From NCBI GenBank assembly GCA_963920525.1, contig OY986440.1, positions 19,254,068 to 19,318,067 of the forward strand: DNA of 64,000 nucleotides, in the 5' to 3' direction. Under the pieces are notes generated by a model, which was not told the DNA's origin, did no database searches, and saw only the letters and a list, made by a program, of their open reading frames with translations. The DNA is from Dichetophora obliterata. Its lineage: Eukaryota; Arthropoda; Insecta; Diptera; Sciomyzidae. Of this stretch, positions 55,044 to 64,000 are shown piece by piece. Each line of letters opens with the position of its first letter. The stretch's first letter is position 1. Position numbers and translations under genes: made by a program.

Positions 55044-55477
55044 GCTTTGTTGATGTTGTTGTTTTAGTTGTTTTTGTTGTTGTTGTTTTTGTTGTAGCTG
55101 TTTTGTCGTATCTGTTGTTTTTATTTCTATTTCTGTTAAAGAGCAGCAGCTTTATAGCACCAGCAACATCAACAACAACAACACCACCAATATCAATATG
55201 TCAAAACAGAGTAAACTCTGTTAGAACATATTACAATTGAACGAAGGTATAGCAAAAAATTAACATATCTTCACAAAAACACACACCTACACCTACATAC
55301 ACTCACGCATACGAAAACATATCAATCTTCTCTACATCTAGACAAACTCAGTGTCGTTTTTATTTATTCTATGGCGAAGCAACGAATTATTTGTTTTCCT
55401 TTTAGTCATGTAGCATATCTATTTTTCGGGGAATGCAAGGATTGTGTTTTATTTACAAAAATTATAAAGTGAATATA
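55044..55477. other. Non-coding; GTT/CAA repeats upstream of the candidate promoter
   Basis: GTT repeats (55051-55100) and CAACAACAACACC (55165-55190) flank a CAGCAG stretch. Such repeats are frequent in fly 5' regions. 55260-55330 is CA-rich. Confidence 0.4.
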
Positions 55478-55975
55478 CCCTCCAGGAAATGTGACCATTC
55501 CCGGATGTTACCAGGAAACATACCATGGAATGTAGGAAGCATTCCCCTTTGTTGCACACTCCATTGCTTTTTTAACATAGCATGTCATTAGAGGGAAACA
55601 TTCCTCCCCGCTGTGTTAAAAAGTCATGTGGAAACATTCCTCTTCTTGTTATGAAAATGGATTCGGCCAGGATTCGAACCCGGACCCCTGAGCGACAGTC
55701 GAGCGCGCTACCACTAGACTATCGAATTCTACAATAAGCGGCTAGAAAACAATGATATTAATATTTTCTATTGTCATTGCTTGACAATAAATAAAAGTTT
55801 CTACATGCATTCTTAAAGAAGCGGTTTGGAAACAATATAAGTACAAAACTACCCTTAAGCTTCCAAAAGATACGGTGGGGAAACAATATAAATACAAAAC
55901 TACCCTTAAGCTTTCAAAAGATACGATGTTTCTTTATCACTTTTAGATGGAAACCTTCCGATTTTTCCTGGAGGG
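55478..55975. mobile_element. Inverted-repeat element carrying a tRNA-like Pol III unit, copy 2
   Basis: Ends CCCTCCAGGAAA (55478) and its exact reverse complement TTTCCTGGAGGG is seen, with a few extra bases, as TTTTTCCTGGAGGG to 55975. TA lies on both sides (55476-55477, 55976-55977). About 90% identical to copy 1 by eye, with two fewer ~45-bp left-hand repeats. It keeps the tRNA-like block and the 51-bp repeats. Confidence 0.85.
55659..55728 (-). tRNA. tRNA-like gene in copy 2 of the inverted-repeat element
   Basis: Same unit as 29773-29842: box A TAGTCTAGTGG, box B GGTTCGAATCC, anticodon-loop position altered (GACTGTCGCTC instead of GACTCTCGCTC) and one base lost in the T-arm region. The TTTT terminator after the 3' end is kept. 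The change at the anticodon argues that decoding function is not under constraint here. Confidence 0.5.
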
Positions 55976-56035
55976 TAAGGACAAAAATAAATAAACGATG
56001 ATCATGTCAGCAAATGTTGTAATGACTGACTTAAC

Positions 56036-56765
56036 TAATGTCCGATCGAAACCAGAATTTTGGCCGAAATCGAAACCGAATATTCGGCCATTTCATAATA
56101 TTCGGCCGAATCCGAAACAGAAACTGGTTATTACTGTGAAAATCTAAGTTTTTACAAATAATTTTTTTATTAAAAGGAAACAAAAGTACTTTAGTACACA
56201 TAAAAAAATTAATATAAAAAAAGTATTATTTGAACATCAAAGTTTATAATAATTAATTGAAGTTTACTATAATAATAAATGAAGTAATTTTTTTATTTTT
56301 TATTAAAAAAGTATATCTTCCGTACACAATCAAGTATGCACCTACAATGCACATTTTTATATAACTACAAAATAAAGTATTTTCGTTTTTTTAAAGGTTT
56401 AGTATTATAAAAATAGAAACATTTCGTTTGCTTTGCCTTTATTCCACACACACATAATTCGTTCGGAAGTTCAGTTATGAATTTTTGGCTTCAGTACCTA
56501 TAAAAATTTAATATGAATTACAATAGAGATGATAGAATCGAAAATGATAGTATCGAACGCATAAAATTAACCAAAATGTTTTGCGTTAACACGAGATCTC
56601 AAATTATAAACGAATTAATAATTTTTTTTTGTACAATGCGTTGTAAATATTTTTATATATGAATTAAATGACTGATGCAAGAATAGCCGAAACTGGCCGA
56701 AACTGACAAAAAGGGCCGAAACCGGCCGTAACCGAAACCGAAACCGAATATTCGGTCGGAAACTA
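56036..56765. mobile_element. hAT-type MITE with CCGAAAC subterminal repeats (730 bp)
   Basis: Ends TAATGTCCGATCGAA and, reverse complemented, TAGTTTCCGACCGAA. A perfect 8-bp duplication GACTTAAC flanks it (56028-56035, 56766-56773). Dense CCGAAAC / GGCCGAAA motifs fill both termini (56044-56125, 56685-56762), as expected for hAT transposase binding. No coding. Confidence 0.9.
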
Positions 56766-56773
56766 GACTTAAC

Positions 56774-57138
56774 CCAACTTTCGATCGACTAACAATAGCA
56801 AATTTGCAATAAAAATTCAAGTCATTTGTGGCATCAAATAAAGGACATCAAAAATATGCTCTTCAAAAAATTCGAAATAAAAATAAATTTTAAATTATTT
56901 ATGAATATATGCATAGAAAAAAAATTTTGTTTTGAAAATTTCTTTATTTTCCGTAAACCTGAGATAAAATGTTATCCTATTTATTTGGTACTACATTTAA
57001 AAGTTATCAAACAGTATACATATTTTCAAAATATCAATGTGCACAAAAATTTCGTAAGCCCAAACAATAATGAATAAAAGTTTATCCTAATTTTTGCCAA
57101 ATATTATTACATCTTTTAACTTTGTACTCTTGACTTTA
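56774..57138. other. Non-coding AT-rich DNA
   Basis: No gene. The frame at 56826-57077 has the codon bias of AT-rich noise. Confidence 0.35.
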
Positions 57139-57147
57139 AGCGAGGGC

Positions 57148-57372
57148 TAGTGAAGCAACTAGTTTTACCAGTTATTACTTATTCGAAAGTAGTTTACAGT
57201 AGACTCGACTCGTCTTCTCAAATAAAACTAAATATTTATTGTAACTATGCCACGCGTTTTTTAGTTGGCTTAAACAAATTAGACCGCTTCTCAACTTTCG
57301 GAAATACGAAATACTTCGGTGCAACTTGATTGACTATCTTAATGGTAGAAACTGCGTCTTCCTTTATAAAAT
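57148..57372 (+). pseudogene. Non-LTR retrotransposon RT C-terminal remnant
   Basis: A 75-codon open stretch reads LVKQLVLPVITYSKVVYSRL, then LNIYCNYATRFLVGLNKLDR and FSTFGNTKYFG. It resembles the post-RT region of Jockey-like elements (PxxxYxxxVY...LxxxxNxxxRFxxGLxRxDxxS). The flanks give no further domain, so it is an isolated, old fragment. Confidence 0.5.
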
Positions 57373-57527
57373 TACACATAAAAAATAATTAAACATAAAT
57401 TATACATACAACACATTATCTTTGTGAAAAACTGCAGTTCAGTATTTTTAGAAGATGTAACTTACTTATAGTTTCTAAGCTCTTAATACCTTCAATCTTT
57501 TCTTCATTAATGCCGTAAGACTATGGA

Positions 57528-58529
57528 TTGCTTACTACGAAGCGAAAGAGAAATACTCGGGCGGAAAAATTTAGGCAATCTATTATGAATATAAGAAAAA
57601 TGACCACCAAATCTGATAAAGACTACCGCAAACGAAAATCTGACAATGATTTAAAAATGTGCACCTGGAATGTCCAAACTCTTAATTGGAATGTCCAAAC
57701 TCTCTCCATTCTACTGACTGATGTCTTCGAAAGATACAAAGCTGATATCACTGCTATCCAAAAAATGCGATGGAAGGGACAGGGTTGCATGCGGCATGCA
57801 CGCTGTGATATCTACTACAGCGGCCATGCGGAGAAGCACGAGTTTGGATGCGGATTTGTAGTTGGCAAGAGACTACGGCCCCACGTCCTGCGATTCACAC
57901 CTGTGAAGGAACGACTTGCCATAAACCGCATCAAGGTTAGATTTTTCAATATAAGCCTCATATGTGCGCACGCTCCGACAGAAGACAAGGACGATGAGAT
58001 CAAGGAAATTTTCTACGAGAGCCTTGAAAATGCTTACGAGCGCTGCCCCCGCCACGACGTAAAAATCGTGCTTGGTGACTTCAACGCTAAGGTGGGAAAG
58101 GAAAATATTTTTGGTCCAACAGTCGGAAAGTTCAGCCTCCACGACAACACCTCCGATAACGGAATGAGGCTGATTGACTTCGCCGCAGCACGAAACATGG
58201 TCGTAAGTAGCACTAGATTCAAGCATCTCAATATTCTTAAAGCCACCTGGATGTCCCCTGATCAAAAAACAAAAAATCAAATTGATCACGTTTTGATCGA
58301 CGGAAGGCACTCTTCCAGTGTATTGGATGTACGCACGATTCGTAGCGCAAACATTGACTCGGATCACTATCTTGTTGCAGCCAAGATCCATACACGTCTG
58401 TGCGCAGCTAAGAATACTCGCAACCCTACACAGAGAAAGCTAGACGTCGAAAAGCTGCAATCGAAACAGAAAGCCGATGCTTTCGCCACTCAACTCACTC
58501 CTGCTTCAAAGCACTCCTTCAATCGATAA
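57528..58529 (+). pseudogene. RTE-like endonuclease (copy 2)
   Basis: 333-codon open frame. EEP motifs are present: TWNVQTL, HAPTEDKD, LGDFNAKVG, and SDHYLVAA with the last Asp-His. The catalytic Glu of IQEMRW is replaced by Lys (IQKMRW), which should abolish activity. A short duplication gives NWNVQTLNWNVQTL at residues 49-62. It lacks the deletion seen in copy 1 and keeps KATWMSPDQKTKNQIDHV. The open frame ends at the junction 58527 with foreign sequence. The upstream Met at 57528 is 5' of the retrotransposon homology. Confidence 0.82.
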
Positions 58530-60222
58530 AATTCGCTGGCCAGAATTGCTTAAGCTGAAACAAATTAAAACTAAAATATTAATTATAAAATAAACACTTA
58601 CTGAAAAGATATTGTAAGAAATTAAAAAAAAAGTTATGAAGTAATATAAATTTTTAAAGTTTTTGTATGGAAATAAAATAAAAAATATCACAAGTTTTTT
58701 GATGCTGATTGGAAGAGATTATTCCGGCCTATTATTTCTGGTAGTTTGTTTTTTATTAAACTACTACGCCAGCCAATATTTTTACACAAAAATCGATTTT
58801 TAGAGGTTATTTCAAACCATTCCAGCTCACGGATGGCTATCTGCAGAGTCGAAGCCCAGGTTTATTTTGAAGGAAAGACTCGATCAACTTTTTTCTTTTC
58901 TATGGAGCACTAGGCACCTTAATATTTATCGAAGCCAATTTAATGATAACAGTTTCCTCGTTCATAGAAGCATCCTTATGAATATTTAATAGCGCTAAGC
59001 TATTATTCTATCATCATTCTATTAGATCTTTATCAATTTTTTACAACAGTATAGTCAAAGCTCACGTAAATTAATATATTTATGTTTTAAATAAATTGCA
59101 ATGAAAAAGTCTGGACTCGTAGCTGCATACCTTAATTGGTGTGCTTGAGACGTAGTGTCACCGCTAGAATTTGAGGAGAATATTTTCATAAAACCACTTG
59201 GCGAAAGTCACACACAGCTTAAAAAATCGTGAAACTGACAAATGTACCAATGAAATTCACTTTTACGTTCATATAATAACACTGTAGGGACGTCAAAAAG
59301 ACACATGAAAATGCTGAGAAACATAAACTTATTTTTTGGTAGTAGCATACTCAGTTTTTCCCAATCAGATCAAAATTTCGAGATTTTTGCGACTGAAATT
59401 TAGTCACTTTTATACCCATTTTTTCCTTATTTTTGGAGAACAAAAATTTTGACCGCCTCCGATTTTGCTTAAACTTTCAGAGTATAATCTACTTATAAAA
59501 ATACTAATTTTATAATACTAAAATAATACTTATAATACTAAAAAATACTAAGATTTTACGTTTATCATTCAAAGTTGGTCAAAATGGAGAGAAATGCAAA
59601 ATTGCTTAACCTTTAAAAAATCAAAGATTACAAAAAGCTAACTTGATTTGCACGTTGAAGATATTTTCGAAGATACAATAAAAAGTAATCGTTAAAATAA
59701 TTATAAATAATTTTTAAATGAAGGTCAAATGATGGTCAAATAACAAAAATCTGAGTATCTCGAGAATTTGATCGAATTTGGAAAAACTAAATATGCCACT
59801 AAATTCTACGACCAAAAATTAAGTTTACGTGTCTCAACGTTTTTTTTTTGTGTGTCATTTTAAAAGTTGAAAATTTGCCTACAGTGTAATTTAACAAACA
59901 ATGAAGCATTGCTTGACATCATTTGAATTTCACAGACTGGCTTAGAATAATTTTGTTCAATTTATATGTATACGTTCTGCAAACGCTAGTACGTAAGCAA
60001 CAATACATAGGAAAATAATTAAGAAAACCGTTTATATTCAACTTAATGTCTACTAAACAAACTAAGCATGTGCATTGAACAATTTTCAATTTATCTTCAT
60101 GTTATTGTAATTAAATAATTTGGAATATCTGTGCTTTTATTTAATATATAAAAAGATGTTCAACTGCTAAGGGAGAGAGCGATTTTTAAGGGAGAACCCG
60201 CTGAACCCTCCATATCTACGGC
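58528..60222. repeat. Foreign segment replacing the RT of RTE copy 2
   Basis: Unrelated to the ~1.65 kb of reverse transcriptase it replaces. 59711-59895 aligns with 17441-17620, and 60110-60180 (TAATTTGGAATATCTGTG, GGGAGAGAG) aligns with 23228-23300 inside the Helitron. Hence it contains Helitron-like sequence, yet the ends show no clear inverted repeat or target duplication. Confidence 0.5.
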
Positions 60223-60577
60223 ATTAGCTGTTCAGATGAAAATACTTTAGGATCCTTCGAGGAAAAGATTCTTCGTAAGATCTACAGACCAATCTGAGTC
60301 AGTGGCGAGTGCGGAATACGGTGGAATGATGAACTGTTTTCGAGCTGTACGCTAACATAGTCAAGCGCATTAAAATCAAGTGGCTTCGCTGGCTAGGTCA
60401 TGTTCAGCGCATGAAATAGGATGCTTCAGTGAAGAAAATTTTCGATTCGGTACCCAGCGGCGGTCAACGCAGAAGCGGACGACCGCATCTTCGTTGGAAA
60501 GACCAAGTAGAGGACAATCTGATGAAACTACTAGCGCCAGCATTCGAGAGACAGAAATGGCTGGCGCACATTCTTAG
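60223..60577 (+). pseudogene. RTE-like RT C-terminal tail (copy 2)
   Basis: Aligns with 7238-7341 plus 9030-9275 without the Tc1 insertion, and confirms the exact Tc1 target site in copy 1 (GAATGATGAACTG). Contains RWLGHVQRM and GRPHLRWKDQVEDN-like blocks with several frameshifts (for example ATGAAATAGG at 60411). Confidence 0.8.
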
Positions 60578-62124
60578 GGCGCGTTTATAGTGCCAGCTGG
60601 TTGCTGGGCCGGACCGAGCTGGAAGCGCGTCCTGCTAAAAGCAGCTGGAAGTGCGTATAGTGCACGCTTGTCGCTGGTGACTTTTTTCTGCTGGTGTTTT
60701 ACTATTTTGGGTTTGTTTGTATCTATTAGTTTTTTTTTTTGTTTATTTTTGCAACCGAAGCATCAAAAAAGCCACATGATTTCGTTCATTCATTTTGCTT
60801 TCCTCAAACCAGCGGACAACAAGTGCAGAGACGAAAATGTGAAAAACGCTGCTGAAACGCACTTCCTGCAACTGCAAGTCGTTTTAAGTCACTTGAGGTA
60901 CCAGCTTGTTTCGACTTATTTCGCAAGTGTTTTCTGCTGGTTTTTGTTGCCTTATTGTTGTGTTTTTATTTCAAATTTTTTTTAGATAAAAAAGAAGATC
61001 GAAGAAAGAACGCAAATTAAAAAAACGTACATCAGCTGCTGGCCCAAGATTTTTTGATGATATGGCTCAGCTAAAACGCACTTCCAGCCGCATGAAGCCA
61101 CTTGATCATCCAACTAGTTTAAACTTTTTTTAACTTTTTTCTTTAGGTTTTGTTTTTGTTGTATTATTTTTGATTTTGCAACAAAGCAGTACAAAACAAA
61201 TCTAAACAAAGTTGTTATCTTGTTGCTGCTATTTTTGTTTGTTTACTTTTGTGCACAAAATCAAATGGAAAGGAAGAGCGCACATAAGAAAATTTGATAA
61301 TCTTCTATGCTCTTATTTTGAGATGAAACGCACTTGCAGCCGTTAATCGACGAATTGCTTCACCGGCTGGTTTAGCTTTTTTTCACTATTTCTCTTTTTG
61401 TTTTCTGTGTGCAACAGATGATAGGAATTTATCTTCGTAGCTTCTTTATAATGCTGTTTCTGTGCGTATTTTTTGCGGGCAAGAAAATACAGCATAACAA
61501 CTGAGCGCAATTTCGTGTTCTTGTGTGCTTATTACTTTTCTTGTTGGTCTTCTTTGTTGCTATCGTGTGTTCTTTGTTTCCTTGAATGAATGAATTCAAG
61601 GGAATACAGAATTGATCGCGACGTTGGCAGTCAAGTGTGCTGCAATTTCTTGTTTTTTGCGTATATCAATATTTTTCTGAGGAATTAAGTTTTCTGCCGC
61701 AGATTTGCGTCATATTATTTTATTCATTATGCGCATAAATATAAAAGCGCGTACTGCGTACCCGTTATCGTTTGTTCATTTTACACACTTCCTTTTGCGC
61801 ACACAGAAAAACAAAGAAAAAAACGAAGAAAAGGAGCAACAGCAAAAACAAAAAAAATTGTTTTCCCTGTTTCTTTTTCCATTTCATGTTATTTAACGAA
61901 AGTAATAAGCAAACAACGTGTAAAATGAAACAAAACACATGCAAACCGTGCGAGCGAGCGAGAAAGCAACAATCGGGAAGATGGAAACCAGCACACAAGT
62001 CACTTGAAGTCACTGGCACTTACGCACTTTGAGCTTGTTTCATATGATTGTATGTGCAGCGTTTTTCAGCTTTTCTTCTCGGTTCTGTTCGGTCCAGCAA
62101 GAAATTGCCACTATAAACGCGCCC
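60577..62124. mobile_element. hAT-like non-autonomous element (1.55 kb)
   Basis: Ends GGGCGCGTTTATAGTGCCAG and, reverse complemented from 62124, GGGCGCGTTTATAGTGGCAA: 17 of 20 identical. Subterminal AAACGCACTTCCAGC-type motifs recur at 60650 (inverted), 60853, 61073 and 61324, like transposase-binding sites. The open frames 60590-60985 and 61705-62032 are A/T- or K/Q-rich noise, and there is no transposase. The flanking duplication is not simple (see the composite finding). Confidence 0.75.
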
Positions 62125-62137
62125 ATAGGTTTCAAAC

Positions 62138-62306
62138 AAAGTGAACGCCGAAGCAGACAGGTCGACAGACAGGCGCAGGAAAACTATGTGAACAAACGAG
62201 ATAAAAGTTAGCTTGGCTTTATTTCTATCTCGTTTCTTCGCAGGGCACTCCCTGCGCCTGCCTGCCTTCCTGCCTGCCCGCCTGCCTACTTCGGCGTTTA
62301 CTCTGC
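62138..62306. repeat. Inverted repeat adjoining the hAT-like element
   Basis: GTGAACGCCGAAGCAGACAG at 62141 and, reverse complemented from 62303, GTAAACGCCGAAGTAGGCAG. The arms of ~40 bp (also ACAGACAGGCGCAGG/CCTGCGCCTGCCTGCC) enclose ~90 bp. It could be a small hairpin element or the true right end of the composite insertion. Confidence 0.6.
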
Positions 62307-62352
62307 GGGCAGCCTTAGATGAGGCCAAAACCGACATACGGTTGCAGTGCCA

Positions 62353-63360
62353 ACGAAGTAAGTAACCTATATGATATAATAAAATGTTTCTAACCCGTCG
62401 TAGGACGGGCTTTTATACTAGTCATAAAGAATCGAGAATTTGTACTGCTGTAGAATCAGTTACGATGCCTAAGTCAAAATAAATCAATACAATTATTATT
62501 TAATTTAAAGTAATTTTAAGTAACTTCTGTAAATTTTTTTTTTACAACTTTAAGTTCCAGCACGTTATAAAAAAACACTTTTTATGGTTATTTCCTAGGC
62601 TCAACTTAAAGCTTTTTAGAGCTCTTGTACGCATATGTTAGGCAAAATTCAAGAAAATAGTGAAAGTTCTAATTAAAACAGTTTTAATAAGTCTAATTTT
62701 TTTGCCATTAGGTTCAGTTTTAATTTCAGTGAAAATTGTGCAAAAATAGAAAATGATAATCGAAAATCCGGCTAGACGCATTGATTGGAAATTCAAAAAC
62801 GAACATTAAAAAAATGTTCCGCCCAGAAAATCAATTTGGGTGGGAAAGTTGGTCTTCGTCACAGTGCGAGGTAAGTAAATTAGGCCTTAAACGTTGTAGT
62901 TGCGCACTACCGAATAATAACGCTTCAAAGGACATTTCGAAGTATGCACAAAATTTGGATTTTTTTCAAAATATTTGTTTTTATAATTGCTGCTGCTGTT
63001 TGCCTTATTCGTCTATTGATTGATTGACCGACTAACTGACTGCCAAAAACCTGACATAACAGCAATTGCAGCCATCAAAGCGGGTGCTTTTCTCAGCAAT
63101 AGCAGCAGCAACAAAATAATTTATGTTCTTGTAAACAAAACAAAACACATAATTGAACAAGAATTTGCTAGACATAGCATTTTTTTTTTTTTTTTTTGAG
63201 AAATCTCAAGAATATTAATGCCTTTTTATGTGTGTGTGGGTTTTAAGGTAACACGTTTAATTTTTTGCAAAAAAAAAACTTAATTAAAACTATTAATTTG
63301 GAAAACACAAGAGACTTGCAATTTTTTATTTTAATGCATCTGCTTTTCGCTGGTAACGTC
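62353..63360. other. Non-coding
   Basis: No gene. The plus-strand frame 62781-63023 has a donor-like GGTAAGTAAAT at 62869 but no protein family resemblance. 63060-63115 is CAG/CAA-rich. Confidence 0.35.
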
Positions 63361-63680
63361 AAAAAAGGGACTCAATTTAAAACATTTAATGTGACTAGAC
63401 CATAATAGTCAAGATATTTCGGTCCCACTGCCTTAATAATTCTATTGAATGTTATAGCGACAAGTACCCTTATTAATATGCACTTTGATTTTTTTTTTTG
63501 TTATTTCCGATAAAATGGAACCAAAATATCTTGACCCCGGCTGAAAACAACTACTTTATTCGGCACCATCTAGCGATAAGAAGATGCATTAACAAAAAAA
63601 AATGTTAAAATATTGTTATTCCAAGTCTCTACGTATTATGGTCTTTTCACAATAAATGTTTTAAATTGAGTCCTTTTTTT
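63361..63680. mobile_element. Fold-back MITE (~315 bp)
   Basis: ~45-bp inverted ends: GGGACTCAATTTAAAACATT (63367) and, reverse complemented from ~63673, GGACTCAATTTAAAACATTT, with similarity on through GTGA-TAGACCATAATA. A/T runs at both ends obscure the target duplication. Confidence 0.75.
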
Positions 63681-63920
63681 TCTAGAGTGCAATGTCTCCT
63701 TAAAGCAGTCCAAGTATTCGCTTTTTACCATTTTTTATACTGCTATTGCTCTTTCTTTCTAATGTTCGTTCCAAACGCGTTTGTTACTTTATATTATTTT
63801 TTTTTTAATATATACAAAATTGTGCAAATTTTTGAAATTGGTGAAAATCCACAAAAAATTAAGGAATCTTAAAAAGAGGGTGACTTAAAGAATCAGCGTC
63901 CTTTTAGGTGTGTGCCTATG

Positions 63921-63928
<8 letters not shown>
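63681..63928. other. Non-coding AT-rich DNA
   Basis: No feature; leads into the TG repeat. Confidence 0.35.

Positions 63929-64000
<72 letters not shown>
63929..64000. repeat. (TG)n microsatellite at the window edge
   Basis: Pure TG repeats from 63929 to the last base; the true length is unknown because the window ends inside it. Confidence 0.95.

Larger units (their letters stand above)
57590..62352 (+). mobile_element. RTE-like non-LTR retrotransposon, copy 2, split by insertions
   Basis: The second copy of the element at 4430-9335. Its parts are endonuclease 57590-58527, C-terminal tail 60223-60577 and the last ~39 bases at 62314-62352 (CTTAGATGAGGCCAAAACCG ...GAAGTAAGTAA). Between them lie 58528-60222, which replaces most of the reverse transcriptase, and a 1.7-kb insertion at 60578-62313. 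In its first part, before residue ~24, it no longer matches copy 1. Confidence 0.82.

Noticed and set aside
55260..55330. CA-rich stretch considered as a short tandem array or CRISPR-like repeat
   Set aside because: No regular repeats and spacers; a eukaryotic CA-rich stretch.
62781..63023. Possible exon with donor GGTAAGTAAAT
   Set aside because: No acceptor, no conserved peptide; a GTAAGT by chance is common in AT-rich DNA.

Overview
The window is AT-rich, intron- and repeat-dominated DNA from an insect, most likely a schizophoran (brachyceran) fly. The evidence is one short coding exon on the minus strand at 18355-18466. It has a perfect AG acceptor and a GTAAGT donor, and its 37 codons read as the proline-rich segment of pangolin (pan, the single fly TCF/LEF factor of Wnt signalling). 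No other host coding exon could be recognised. The remaining ~64 kb would therefore lie in, or between, large pan introns, with 3' exons below position 1 and 5' exons above this exon. In Drosophila melanogaster pan sits on the repeat-rich dot chromosome, which fits the picture. A candidate minus-strand core promoter and untranslated first exon lie at 54873-55043: a TATA box, an initiator-like sequence, a CAA-rich leader and a GTAAGT donor. A perfect TCF-type site sits just upstream of the TATA box. These assignments come from sequence reading alone.

Layout. 0.2-0.9 kb: a Helitron. 1.5-2.3 and 3.25-4.0 kb: two ~740-bp elements flanked by TTAA. 4.4-9.3 kb: a near full-length but broken RTE-like non-LTR retrotransposon, split by a 1685-bp Tc1 transposon with exact TA duplication. 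9.46-11.04 kb: a decayed piggyBac-like element. 13.5 kb: a tRNA-derived SINE. 14.6-16.0 kb: the RNase H end of a LOA/R1-like retrotransposon. 18.36 kb: the pan exon. 19.3-20.2 kb: a TTAA element with a nested SINE. 20.37-21.6 kb: a DD37E mariner. 22.4-23.4 kb: a Helitron. 26.16-28.32 kb: a hAT element with a perfect 8-bp duplication. 29.5-30.1 kb: a terminal-inverted-repeat element carrying a tRNA-like Pol III unit. 36.4-40.5 kb: a Ty3/gypsy element on the minus strand, broken by an internal insertion. 40.66-41.16 kb: a fold-back hAT element. 41.25-41.78 kb: a piggyBac-like MITE. 42.8-44.4 kb: a second LOA/R1-like copy. 46.5 and 52.5 kb: further SINEs. 48.3-50.4 kb: a TTAA element containing a Helitron. 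53.7-54.7 kb: a subterminal-repeat MITE. 54.9-55.0 kb: the candidate promoter. 55.5-56.0 kb: the second copy of the tRNA-bearing element. 56.0-56.8 kb: a hAT MITE. 57.6-62.35 kb: a second RTE copy split by at least two insertions. 63.4-63.7 kb: a fold-back MITE. 63.9-64.0 kb: a (TG)n tract that runs off the window end.

Nothing here looks like an operon, a CRISPR array or a prokaryotic system. Every transposon protein seen is interrupted by stops, frameshifts or deletions, so none looks autonomous. The most interesting material is the family of tRNA-bearing inverted-repeat elements, a four-copy tRNA(Glu)-like SINE family, and the candidate internal promoter of the TCF gene with a TCF site in it. 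Several nested insertions with intact target-site duplications also give a relative chronology.
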